Shown piece after piece: positions 22,301 to 33,630 of a DNA stretch of 64,000 bases. Origin of the DNA: Floccularia luteovirens (Eukaryota; Basidiomycota; Agaricomycetes; Agaricales; Squamanitaceae); NCBI GenBank assembly GCA_009739215.1, contig VSJF01000006.1, forward strand, positions 992,001 to 1,056,000, written 5' to 3'. Numbering within the stretch: the first letter of the stretch is position 1; each line of letters begins with the position of its first letter. The notes under the pieces are model-generated. The model saw nothing but the letters and a program-made list of their open reading frames with translations. It did no database searches and was not told the origin of the DNA. Made by a program: the position numbers and the translations under genes.

Positions 22301-24616
22301 TGAACGCCTAAACCGACCTAAGCGTGACCAATGTTCCGCCTTGAGGTCTCTCATGCGGTGTAATAACACATCGAGAGAAACACCCAAAAAATCGTGGCCC
22401 ACAATGACATCTGGATCCGCTTTGTGGATAGCAACTGAAGATAAAAAGATGTTAAAAATAAAACTGGAGGTAAGATCGGATCATACTTAGTAGATTATTC
22501 AGTAACATTCGTTCGTTCTTCATCGGAATGATTGAACCTTTCTGGTTCGCCCTCGCTTGACTTTCAAAATTTGGCGGAAAACGATCCAGAGGGCGGACAA
22601 ATGTTTGCACAGTGCAAGAAAGCTTTTCTGGAGGGGTAGGATCATCGATCATCACTATATGTTATATTGAATGAAAGATTGTTATAAATAAGATAAGTCC
22701 ATATGACTAACTGTTCTTCCATATACGAGTTGTTGTGCAAACCACTTCTCTTTTGTTGTCCTGGTGGTTGATGATTGTTCGCGCGCTCAAGCTCATAACT
22801 GTAAGTGGAGGCATCTCCTTCGGCGTATCAGTATCTGTGTCGGCAACAGGGTTGATATCCTTTGGATTAGAAACAGTTGCTTCCAGTTTGCACCAAGAAA
22901 CCTGGAATTGTTTGCATCATTGAGAAACGTTATGAACAAAAATTGATTTGTGAATCACCCCTTTATAATCGATCTTTGGATTTTTTATGACCAGCCAACA
23001 TGGACCCATAATTTTGCGTTTCAACACCAACAGTTCAAATGCATTGGTGTTAGTCCCAAATATCTGCGATATGTTGGGGCTACATGCCGTCATAGGAATT
23101 TGTGGTTCTAGGATAACTGCTCAGCGAATGTACGGATCAGAGGGAAATTAAAACAAACCATCAAATCCATAGACAACTTTCAGCCATTTACTTTCCCCTC
23201 GTGGTACATATTGCTCGCCGAATGCATATTTCCTTTTCACAGCCTTTCCTCTCCAGGATTTTATTCCCATGTGCTTTCGGATTGTATCGAAATCATTGTA
23301 AACGTCTTCAATTTCAGGGACTATGTCAGTTTCGATGAGTTCCTCATCTTCTGTCTGCTCCATACGTTTTTCCCGCGGAAGGACGAAGAGATTCCGTTCC
23401 AAGCCCTCGACAGTAACACAGCACGAGACCCAAGAACCAGAAGATTTGTCTTTGAGTTTTCCGATGAAGTATAGTTTACCGGCATGTTCCAGGTAATCAA
23501 GCCAGAAGAAGCGCAGGGATCCGTCTCGTTCAAGTGCTGATATGCTGTTCGCACTCCCGTTTTTACTTGTAGAAGTTAGCGGCCCAAGATCCTCCTCCTT
23601 GTCAACAGCGAGCGAGTCATATACACCAAACCACGAAGGTTTGACATCGATTTCTTCCTTTTTAGATGGGGCAGCATTCATAGGATTAGGTACCTTTGGT
23701 ACCTTTATCTTGGATTCTACGGGTTCCGGTTTGATTTTGATTTCATCCACGTCGTTCTCCATGAACGCATTCATATCAATATCATCGAATGACGCGTCAA
23801 AATCATCAGAGCCACTGTGAACTTCTAGATGAGCCATACAATTAATGGCTGGTATCATCATCCCATTATCTGGTTTCATCTTCTTTTTGGGGCTCAAAAT
23901 CAAGTCATCGCTGGAGGGAGGCGCGGCCTCATCATAAAGTCCATCAGATGACATGTCACCATATGAGGGTCTCCTGCGGTACGATTTTCTATTATCAGGT
24001 GGGATAGGTGACATTTCGAAGTCGTCGTCCGGCGATGGTTTACGCTTGCGGGTTGGTTTTGGTATGGCTGCTGCTGGAAGTGTATCCATTTTTTCAAGAA
24101 GGGAAGACATGAAATCATTCTCTTGTTCTGCCGACACAACAGGTCGGTATGCATTGATTGTTGGAGCAGCGGGAGGAGGGGGTGCTCTAGCTTTTGTCTT
24201 AGTCTTTCCTGTGGCTTTCTTGGACTTTTTGACTAAGAGAGTACTAAATGATGCGTATAACTTATAACGGATAGGTACGCACCTTTCTTTTTGTAGTCAG
24301 AATCATCTTCAGATATATGCTCTTCCTCATATCCTGCCCAATCATCCATACCATTGTCCATATAACCTTCAGCTCCATCATCTACAACAAAGTCATCCTT
24401 CTGGAGCCTGCCTCTAACCACGCTGTTATATTGATCCTCGGTAACTACATCATAGATTTGCTCGTCCAGCTCCTAGTAATTGTCAGTATTGATAGTAGCG
24501 TTATTGAATACCGCGTCTCATACCTTCAAAACACGTGGACCACCCTCTCTTGCGCGTTTGTATTCTGCAAGCTTCTCAAGCTTTGATTTCTTTTCGCGTC
24601 TTGAACGCTCAGCCAT
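19328..24616 (-). CDS. POL1: DNA polymerase alpha catalytic subunit
   Basis: This family B polymerase extends primase-made RNA primers during replication. The first exons give the p180 N-terminal region: [20 protein letters not shown], then a basic and acidic linker ([20 protein letters not shown]). Polymerase motif A is [15 protein letters not shown] (about 21570-21615). Motif B is [20 protein letters not shown] (about 21190-21250). Motif C is [14 protein letters not shown] (about 21010-21055). The C-terminal zinc modules are visible as [31 protein letters not shown] and CLRQGCRGS, and the gene ends SLVKF. Many short introns interrupt it, for example between KLLQ and YDIKQQALK at 21274-21332. 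The start is the ATG at 24616, matching the conserved family N-terminus. No frame break was noticed, though not every exon join was checked base by base. Confidence 0.95.
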
Positions 24617-25090
24617 CTAGTATGCCGAAAAATAAGTGGTACTCGAATCAACGCGTTACTGACGCTGGAGAATATTAGATTTACACGACGGTCGGAGTTG
24701 GCACGACCCCGTGACTGTGAGAGCCTTATCGTGACTGCTACAATCGACTCCTGAATGATGTGCCCTTGCCAATAGCGACACAGAACCCAAGGAAGCAGTG
24801 GTTAGCTTTACTGACAATACTAAATAAATTCTTCCGCTAACTTTGACCTCAACAGGTGATCTATAGGGGGGTTCATTATGCTAAATATCGCACATCTATT
24901 CCCTAGTTAGCTTCAATTAAAGTTTACTATGAAGATAGATGTGGTAACAATGAGTTGCTCGCTCGGTTCAACAGATACGACTTGCCAGCTCGTTGAACCT
25001 TTATCTCGGACAGTGTCAACAACGAATCAACTCCTTCGTTACCACCCGATTTCTCAACACCCACTTGTCTAAGAGTGATAACTCGGTATC
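24617..25090. other. Divergent promoter region between POL1 and the MYND gene
   Basis: 474 bp between two divergent start codons. It holds both promoters by position. No distinct regulatory word or repeat was recognised. Confidence 0.45.
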
Positions 25091-27173
25091 ATGGCGGCTG
25101 AGCTCAGACTTTACCGTAAATTTCTGTCTCTCGTCAAAATTCCTAGATCCTTGCTCAGACGCTTAGAAAAAAATTCGAGCATGCTGACCTTGGAAAACTA
25201 TATGTCGTACGGCTTGGGTTCAGGACTCCACGGAAAGGTAGTAACGCACGTTTTGTGTAATAATAACGTACCGACGCCAGCGTGTTCTAACATAGGCTTG
25301 CTAAGCTGTCCGCAAGTGAGTTTGTTTGTGGTTGCTCACCCAGTAATATGTTACAAACTGATATTTATAGTGCTTGCTTGTAAAAGTGAGAGCCACATTT
25401 TACTTATTGCATTTATGCCCAATTTTCTCCAGTATTGTTCCAAGCGCTGTCTGCACCAACATCTGACAAAACATCGTCGTGACTGCCAACACCCCCTATT
25501 AAACCCCAACTGGTTGCCAACCTGGGTGCTGGAGAATCGCCAACCTTCGTTCCTAGTACAAGGAGTAATTGCGACTGATCAGTTTATACATCGTTGTTGG
25601 GAGCCTGATATCGCCTATGATATCCTACAGCTTGAGCTCAATGAAGATTTCAATAGACACATGGGCAACTTCAAAATTTGTTACGCTTGTGCGCACATTC
25701 ATTTTACAGGCTTTCATCCTAATTAGCAAATACTAGATTCTCAAGATATCCGAAATATGGTCAGGACTGTTAATTGCCTGCCAAAGGACTACAAAGGCAA
25801 ATGTAACTTCCTTCTCAATAACCCCGATGCCATCATCTTAAATCGCCTCCTTATAATCCTACATGTGCTCCTGTGCCCAGGACCATCAGTAGAAGAAACC
25901 GTTGAGATGACCATGCATCTCATGTACTCTGCTACGCTCTCGGAAAAAAGTGCCCAATATCTACAGCATTGGGTGCGGTTACTTTATTATTCCCAAAGAG
26001 AAGGAATGTCTTTTCTGAGTTATTTCAAAACCCGAGGTCGAGGTCAAATATATTCCATTCAGTCTATGATGGACATAAAGCGCCCCGTAGAGATATTTAC
26101 CGTAAAGCACAATCCCGCGAATGCACTCAAATCATTCCGACAATCTTGTCTCGATATCTCATGCATGGATGAAAATGAAAGATTCTTTTCTGGACTACTA
26201 CCTGCGCATAGGATGGCACTGAATCGTTATTGGGATACCGGAGTGTTGGCGCCATTTCGCCTCTCCATAGACGGCTTTAAGAAACCTAACTGGTTAGTCT
26301 ATATTTACCAATGTCTCACGTCATTGACTGAATTGCAATTGTGCTTTTTGAGTCTACTGTTCTCATCTCACGGACAGTGGTTGGGCCCTCATTTTTTCAA
26401 TCCTCTTCGTGGATGGGATTTATCAAGTGTTCAGAAGACTGGGAAAGAGCATGGACTCGATCCGTCTGGCGATATCCTCGGGTGCCTTTTCTTCCATATT
26501 AAAAAGGAGCTGCGAGAATTTGCCTCTCGAATGAGAGACTTCGACATTGATATTCATCTCACCCAATATGATCCTAAAGTGTTATGCAGAGGCATATCAA
26601 GCAGTGCTATACCGACGTTCACACATACATCCTTTGATCGCATTGATTTAGGAAATATGGTGGAAAACATTGGAATTAGGGACAACCTTTTTGATTGGAG
26701 TCAGCTCCTTGACAGGAATAACCCTTCCGCATGCATTGTTATGCATTCAAATAGATGGCACATGAACCAACCCAACTCAGTCGCACAATCCAATCTACAG
26801 GCTTTGGGACTCTTATCGAAATTACTCCGGCACGCTCAGCCCATCTCTGTACGAACAAATCGGCTCTGAAAACACCCAATTATTAATCATGCCGTATATT
26901 TTGCAGCTAAAAACATTGCTTGCCGAAGGATCACAATCTCCTTCATTGATGCGTTTGCTCAATTCGTTGGATGTGGTAATCGACCACGAGGTACCGTTCC
27001 AACGATATCTAAAGACACAGGGTATAACAATGGGTGAAGATTATGCCGGATTACGGCTTCGGCTTGATAACAAGATACGCCCCAAAGTATGTGTCTCACC
27101 TAATTTTGTTCATGATAACAGGCTCAACATTCTATATCAACATTTTGTTGACAGCGATATGGGGTTTCCCTGA
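25091..27173 (+). CDS. MYND-type zinc finger protein with a DUF4470-like domain
   Basis: Function is unknown; related fungal proteins pair a MYND finger with DUF4470, a domain also found in dynein assembly factor 3. The start is the ATG at 25091. The finger is built across a 15-nt microexon (25371-25385, encoding CLLVK): ...LLSCPQ | CLLVK | YCSKRCLHQHLTKHRRDC. This restores the Cx2C...Cx5C...CxxxC...HxxxC pattern, although the first Cys pair is atypically spaced (CNNNVPTPAC). Exon 3 carries EPDIAYDILQLELNED; after an intron (25689-25736) the DUF4470 block continues as DIRNMVRTVNCLPKDYKG, then ILHVLLCPGPSVEETVEM. The middle is LHLMYSATL-type helical sequence, and SFDRIDLGNM lies near the C-terminus. 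A one-base shift at the CCC run 26840-26842 is needed to join to SLYEQIGSENTQLLIMPYIL. Confidence 0.68.
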
Positions 27174-27762
27174 AATCTCCACAACAAAAGCTTCCAAGTC
27201 TTTCCAAAGAAAGCTTTTATAACCAATGTATTTCCATTCCTTTCCTACTTTCCTTGAGCTAAATTTTCTTTAGTTCTATTGGGGGGCGCCGATTTCACTG
27301 CCCGCTTCATCGAATTTGAAAGCTTCTAGAAACGTATTTGGTGTGTACGGAACTTCACTATGGACTTGAATATTCATTAAGTAGTAATATCAGCATCCGT
27401 GAATATCGTGTCTCAACTCCTTCAGGCACTTATTCAACTTCGAAGTCAGCAGACATCACGGCCCTGATTTGACTTTACAAAAGGTACACATTGGACAGCT
27501 TTACAAACCTCGTCGAACCTTCGTAGTAATCCAGAATGATATTGATTTGTGATCTTTGAATGTGAACTTATCCAACAATAGGGTGATTGAAAACCAACTG
27601 TTGGGATCGGGTTGTGCCCTGTCGTCATAAATCAGGATATATTAACGTTCTATTCTACCGGCTCGATTTATTTTGAGGAGCTTCCATGAGAGCTATGAGA
27701 ACTTCTAAAGGAAGTTACGCCGCCATATCCCATCTGGTTGCTATACTGATTGTCAGCTCAAC
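27174..27762. other. Convergent intergenic region, no gene
   Basis: 589 bp between two convergent genes. No conserved frame or repeat was seen; the small minus frame at 27446-27628 has no support. Confidence 0.45.
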
Positions 27763-28500
27763 TCAGCATGTGTTTGGTGTACATGGATGACAGCTTATAT
27801 AACCGCGGCGATAATACAAGAGTGGCGATGCCTGCAATTCACTTTCACCAACATTTTTCCCTACCCAAGCCTCTACGCGCGTGACCCGTGCAATGAAAAG
27901 CTCAGACGCAACACATCCGGCTCTGAGGATTGGCTCTTCCACGGTCTCTCGTCCTCTCGATAATCCATTTTCTAGATAATCCAGGTCATGGAGAGGGATT
28001 GCCTTCGAGACAAGTTTACACGACATGGCACCTAACGCGCCAGATAGCACTGGTAGTCCCTCTTCTGTTAAGATGAATGGTGTATCTGAGAAGGGTTCAG
28101 GGTAGAGGTCCGGTCTTGAGAACTTGATAGCGAGCGAGGCTTGCTCAGCTGACAATAAATTGATCACCATGTGGGAATTTTCGTCGTGTGCTTCAGCTGC
28201 GTCTAAGGACGCTGCCATGCGTGAGGGTATGCGGAGAGCAAAAGTGATAAGTGGGTGTGGGTCCAAAGCAACAGAAGTAAATGAAGAGAGGGTCGCGCCG
28301 TGGAAAGTGCAATTTTTTGAATTCACATCCGGAGGCATTAAAGAAGTGACAACGGCTACAGGTTGGGCAGTTTCGCGTAGAAGAGCGCGCAGCTGATCAC
28401 GGACATTGTATGTTGGGGAATTGGAAGTGGTATAGCTTAGTGCTTTGGTAGTGTGTCTGAGTTTCCTCAAGACATCTGTAGTAGTTTTGGACATGAACAT
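27763..28500 (-). CDS. Flavin reductase-like (FMN-binding split barrel) protein
   Basis: The single exon encodes 245 aa. After a short basic leader (SKTTTDVLRKLRHTTKALSY, possibly mitochondrial) comes the flavin reductase-like barrel. It shows RALLRETAQPVAVVTSLMPP, FHGATLSSFTSVALDPHPLI, TFALRIPSRMAASL, HMVINLLSAEQASLAIKFS and the late block ELFIARVTRVEAWVGKN followed by SPLLYYRRGY. These match the flavin reductase domain of two-component monooxygenase partners and fungal mitochondrial homologues. Such proteins bind FMN and reduce it with NAD(P)H, or just bind flavin. Two Mets lie close together (28500 and 28494); the first is chosen. It diverges from the MFS transporter with 572 bp between start codons. 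The family is clear, the substrate and partner are not. Confidence 0.85.
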   Translation of the reverse strand: MFMSKTTTDVLRKLRHTTKALSYTTSNSPTYNVRDQLRALLRETAQPVAVVTSLMPPDVNSKNCTFHGATLSSFTSVALDPHPLITFALRIPSRMAASLDAAEAHDENSHMVINLLSAEQASLAIKFSRPDLYPEPFSDTPFILTEEGLPVLSGALGAMSCKLVSKAIPLHDLDYLENGLSRGRETVEEPILRAGCVASELFIARVTRVEAWVGKNVGESELQASPLLYYRRGYISCHPCTPNTC

Positions 28501-29072
28501 AAGATTATATTGTGTTATTTATCAGAGAGCTTCATGGATATCATGCACAAACAAACCACATCTAAATTCTCACCCATACGCAATGAGTACTGAGTCGTCG
28601 CCATGAAGTATTTGAACGTCCAATTCACGGGGTTGTTTGCGCAATCAGCTAACTGGGGACGCCGGAATTCCGTACATAGTATAAGTATAAGTCCACATAA
28701 TTAGAAAGGAAGGTTCGCGCTTGATTTAGCACAAACCGCACACCACTGTACACACATGCGAAGAAGCTGACTACTTGGCATACTTGTGACGTACATAAGG
28801 TTTACACGGAGTCTCGAATATAACTCCTGTGGGAGAGACTTAGATAACGATGAAGTTATCGGCATAGTGCACGGCAGGTCACAGGTGTGCTTCGGCATGT
28901 ATGGATCAGGAAAAAGGAACACCCAGAAATTTGTCTGCAGAGCCGAGCCGGGAAATAGTTATACATAAGTGACTTACACCCATCCATGGAGCCTCTCAAT
29001 GCGCATTCGCATCGCGAGCAGTTTCTCTTCATGATCTTCCCGTTCGTTCAATAATCCATCATCATTTTATTC
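28501..29072. other. Divergent promoter region between the flavin reductase and MFS genes
   Basis: 572 bp separating divergent start codons. It must contain both promoters. I see no tRNA, repeat or short gene in it. Confidence 0.45.
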
Positions 29073-31457
29073 ATGAGTCCATCAAATCCTCAACATATAA
29101 ACCATGATCAATTCACAACACCTTCTGCTGCTCTCACAGAAGGAATGATATTCAAGTCTCTCAGTGACATGCAAGAGCCGATAGACCCCAGAGTATCTGT
29201 ACCTTCAACTCCAGCTCAGATTAAGGAAGGTCTCATCCCACAACTACATGTCCTAGTTTCTTCCGATAGTCGTGGTTCCGGTACTGTACACGACAAAGAA
29301 GAGAGTTCTTCCTCTCAATATGACAAAGAGCCGATATATGTACGTGGACCAACTTGTTGCAGAAAGACGAACAAACCCTGACCTAGGTATATGTACAGGT
29401 AGACTTTGCAGAAGGCGATCCACGTAACCCTGCAAACTTCTCCAAACGTAAAAAATGGCTTATTACCGCATTGGCTTGTTTTTCAACCCTCATTGCTTGT
29501 GAGACCCCTTTATCAAACATAAAGCATTCTCATCTAAGTAGAAACCAGCGTCAACTGCATCAGCTTATAATATGGGATTTCCGTCTATGATAAAGGATTT
29601 GAATTGCACTGAATTACAGGCCACCGCTGGACTGAGCGTATATGCAGCAGGATTCGGCATCATCCCTCTCGTAACAGCTTCATTCAGTGAAGAGTTCGGA
29701 AGACTTCCTCTTTACATTGGATCCGGAATCGGATTTGTCCTGATGTATCTCATGCTTGCATTGTATGTCTGACAATGTCTTTCGAGGTTTGCATTCTGAC
29801 TTGTTTCAAAGAGCAAAAAACGTACAAACAGTTATCATTGCCCGTTTTCTCCAAGGTGCATTTGGTTCCACAGGGGCGACAATGGTCGGGGGTACAATCG
29901 CAGATATATGGTCATCTCAGGAGTTGGTGTTCGTTTCATGTGGTCCAAGAATCATACTCATTGACAACTTAGGCGAGGGTTGCCTATGTCCATATTTGCA
30001 GTAATGGCTATTGGAGGGACCGGTCTTGGCCCAATAATGGGTGGCTGGATTGAAATGAATACAAAACTTGGCTGGAGGTGGATTCAATGGATTCAGATGA
30101 TGTATGCAAGGCCTCATCATTTTGGGGTTTCAGCTGACGCAACTTCAATATAGAATCTCCGGATTTTACCTTGTCTTGTTACCATTTATAATGAAAGAAA
30201 CAAGAACGTCGATTCTCCTCACTCGGATCGCAAAGAAAATAAGAAAACAGACAGGTGATTCTAGATATCGTGCAAGAGTGGAAGATGAACGTGCGAGTCT
30301 TAAGAATATCATATATATATCATGCACACGACCTGTTTGTGCGTTATTCGGTCTCTTGGCACCCTTCATTTTTTACTTACTATGGAGTATACCCTAGACC
30401 TTATGCTCACCGAACCTGTTGTTGCGAGCTTCAGCGTGAGTCATAATGTGATTTATGCTCAGCTTGTTCTGATGGAACTTAGTTGTGGATTGGATTTGCA
30501 TGGGGGGTGTTGTACTGCATGATTGAGTAGGTTTGGTTAAGCTTCATGCCTTGTCATAAGCTCATTATATGCAGGTCGGTGCCGGGTGTATTCAGCCATC
30601 TACATGGCTTCAATGTCGGGGAAACGGGTACCGCTTTCGCGACTATGGTGTAAGACCCGACAGCCCTTTCTACTTTTCTTGTGCTGATCGACTTTTCAGT
30701 ATTGGTACAATACTAGGATTCCTAACCAACTTCTACCAAGAGAAACTTTATCAGTACGCAATCAGGTTACTTATTTTTTGGTTCTCCCACTGATTTGTGA
30801 AAAAGAAAATATGTCCATACTCGAGGACCTGAAGCCAGGCTCTACATGGCATGCGCTGCTGCCATTTTACTTCCAATAGGCATGTTCGTGTATGCCTGGT
30901 CATCGTTTTCAAGGATACATTGGGTTGTACTAGCTATTGGCATTGTTGTAAGTTTGGTTCAGACAGGCAGTCTGTTTCTTGGCTGATATCTATAGCTCTA
31001 TACGTGGGCAACATTCATCATCTATCTAGCTGTTTTCACATACCTCGCTGATTGGTAAGTCCACTTCTTATCTATACATGCATGGGTTAATGCTAACATC
31101 TATCTAGTTATGGTCCCTACGCATCCTCGGCATTGGCGGGGCAGAGTCTCGCTAGTCCGTTTGCCGATTCTTCTACAATCCGAGTTTATTCTAATTTCAG
31201 CCTACAGGAAACCTATTTGCAACAGTGTTCCCACTCTTCACACAGCAGATGTATAGGAGACTGGATTACAAGTGGGCAAATACCCTTTTTGGCTGTGTAG
31301 CGGTGGTATTAGTGCCTATTCCTCTGGTAAGTGGAGTAAATTTTGACGTCAACAAAGGATCTTTACATAGAACCTTTGACAGGCTCTTTTCTTCTACGGT
31401 CCTGCAATCCGGATACGCAGCACATTCTCACGTAGAGTGATGAACAGCTCAAAATAG
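29073..31457 (+). CDS. Major facilitator superfamily transporter, DHA1/polyamine-type
   Basis: A 12-TM proton antiporter family member, probably at the plasma membrane; TPO-like relatives export polyamines and drugs. All exons can be joined without frame loss through about a dozen short introns. The cytosolic N-terminus is long and Ser-rich; a splice then gives IYVDFAEGDPRNPANFSKRK before TM1. TM1-TM4 are ALACFSTLIAS, LSVYAAGFGIIPLVTASF, EEFGRLPLYIGSG and RFLQGAFGSTGATMVGGTIA. The G-R-[RKP] loop (EEFGRLPLY) and DIWSSQERG are typical of the subfamily. Then come TRPVYLMLTEPVVASFS, LWIGFAWGVLYCMIE, SVPGVFSHLHGFNVGETG and TWATFIIYLAVFTYLAD. It ends FYGPAIRIRSTFSRRVMNSS with TAG at 31455-31457. 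A paralogue with the same exon pattern is at 51178-53249. The substrate is not predictable. Confidence 0.88.
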
Positions 31458-31845
31458 TCGACATGCTTTGCTCTTCTCGATACGTTTCATACCCCTTATG
31501 ACCATAGACCTTGTTCACCCATCATTTCGCATGTTAATATCTGAATAGATATAGATTCTGTATCAAACCCGTGTGCATTCACACTGTAGTCTTTAGTGAA
31601 TCTTGTAGAATTAATTCGAAATATCAGCTCGGATACTATAATCCAGTTGTATATACCGATATACCTCTGCAACTGAACGGCCAAAGGGTTACTTCTGAAG
31701 ATAACGAAGGTACGAACATCACAAAGATAAAGATGGAAGACCATCAGAACAGATAAAAATCGTATGGTGAGAATGAATACATCATAAGTAGCTCGTCAAT
31801 ATACGTGGGCAGGGATGAGATGATATACATCAACGATCCGTCATT

Positions 31846-32571
31846 TCATATTATATCTATGATCTGGGGCCATATGCTACAAGATTTGTAAGTTGTCAGT
31901 CAGAACGAAGTGCACGTATGCGCATCACCTGAGGAGGCCAACGACTACCTGTAGAATGGCAAGTAGGAAAGGTATCCACCTAGGTCGGGTCAATGATAGG
32001 TCCTCAAATCCTCAAGAGTAATATCACTCACGTCGACATATTGAATTTAGCTGCCTTATATAGCCCTGTTGCAACAAAACCCAGAACAGCAGAACCAACA
32101 ACGGCAGCAGCGACACTCGTTGTCAAGAAAGTGAGCACAACAAGCAGAGCAAAAGCAAGCCTAGACCGCCGTTCATTGATCTTTGGTGGAGGTTTCGCAA
32201 CATGAGGTAAATCTGCGACTCGGCGATTTCCCGTGGGGGTTGATGATACAGAGGTCATAGAATATGAGCTTCCTGGCGTGAAGGTGCGTGGGGAAGGAGG
32301 AAAATTATAATTCCAGAAGGTATATGCCCCACATAGCACAAAAATCGGCGTATAGAAAATCAGAGTCCAGTAGAGAGTGAAGCGAAATATATCTATTGGC
32401 GTAGAACTGGTTAGTGAATCACGCGTCCCAACAATATTAAGTAGACCGACCACTAGCAAAGTACAGATATTCTCCGTCTGGTTGAGCTGGTTGTTTGTGC
32501 TCGATATGAAGTATTTCGATGCCCGGATTGTATAGTGACGGCCATGATGGTGTATGCGATTGGTTTGCCAT
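31846..32571 (-). CDS. TMEM170-like multi-pass membrane protein
   Basis: The start ATG at 32571 gives [20 protein letters not shown]. Exon 1 ends LYFA and splices to [20 protein letters not shown], the first membrane span. The main exon carries a cytosolic Ser/Thr-rich loop ([18 protein letters not shown]) and a second span, [20 protein letters not shown]. Then comes [16 protein letters not shown], which splices to [18 protein letters not shown] and IWPQIIDII and ends at 31846. The arrangement, including G-x-Y-[KR]-A-A in the third segment, resembles TMEM170, whose animal members act in ER sheet and nuclear envelope shaping. This family call is from pattern memory and is moderate. The gene converges on the MFS transporter, with 388 bp between stop codons. 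Confidence 0.65.
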
Positions 32572-33630
32572 AAAATAAATGAACCTGAAGGATATATAAA
32601 AATGATGGTTTAATTCGTTGCTGATAGAAAGTTGTTATAAAGTAAAGGTCATAGCATGTTGGATGGTAACCTCGACCAAAGATACACAATATTTGCTGAA
32701 GCTGGGATCGATATGTTTCGAGCAAAGAAGGTGAAGATCAAGTCGTGGTATTGGAATGAGGCTGAACAGATGGTGTATCATGTGATCACACGAAAATAAA
32801 TAATATTTAAATACTTAGCTATCCCTCCAATCGTGTCCAGTGTATGTCTCAACTGTGAATATATGTATTCGTTGTAACCAACAAAGACCTACCCCTATGT
32901 GGTGTCAACTGCGTATCCGACTACAAGTTTATAATAGATTCTAGGTTAAAACATTCGAACTCGAACTTTCAGGGCGTGGCGTTCAAATTTGTTTTTATCA
33001 TTCATAGCACACCAATCTGCTGTCTTGGATAGCTCCACTGAATAGATGTGGGCCACTATGGGCGTAGGTATTAACACCGACTGTTTGAATTCCAACAGCC
33101 ACTGTTTAACATATGATCTTCAACTGACCCTTAGATCCATTGTGCGATTAGAACATAGAATCACCTTCTAGGAAGTACTCATATACATATGCTTAGAACT
33201 CCTATCAGTCCGGAAGTGTGAAACATGCATATGTTCATCGGTTACTGCGGTGGTATGATTCAGTGTGATTGAATCTCCCAATCCCAAACACTAGATAATG
33301 CGGTGGAGTAATGTTCAAAACGAGGGGTCTATTTTGGTATAACGTATCTGGAAATTACTAGTTCTATTACAGGATATACATCAAATTAAGTGTACAACAC
33401 TAAGGGCGTTTTTGGCCCTTTTAATCACATATATGAAAGTATAAAGATATTTTCTTTGACGCTGTCAAATATTACTGCGCGGACCATAAAACTAGACACG
33501 GCTGCGCGCGTTGGTCAACGGAACAAAGAGTACAGTTTTGCATTTTTACTTAAAATCACATGTTTCTGGGGGTGGTGTTTAGCTTGGGGTCTCGCTTGCG
33601 TAGGTCAATCATAGCATACCAAATTGATTG
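32572..33630. other. Intergenic, no gene seen
   Basis: About 1.06 kb. A minus frame at 32572-32725 runs upstream of the TMEM170-like start without an ATG that adds conserved sequence. The rest holds the promoter of that gene and the 3' flank of the TEA gene. No repeat or RNA gene was noticed. Confidence 0.45.

Noticed and set aside
8843..31457. Idea of a secondary-metabolite cluster (methyltransferase, flavin reductase, MFS, TEA factor)
   Set aside because: No backbone synthase (PKS, NRPS, terpene cyclase) is present, and the genes are separated by housekeeping genes such as POL1, ADE1 and HEM13.
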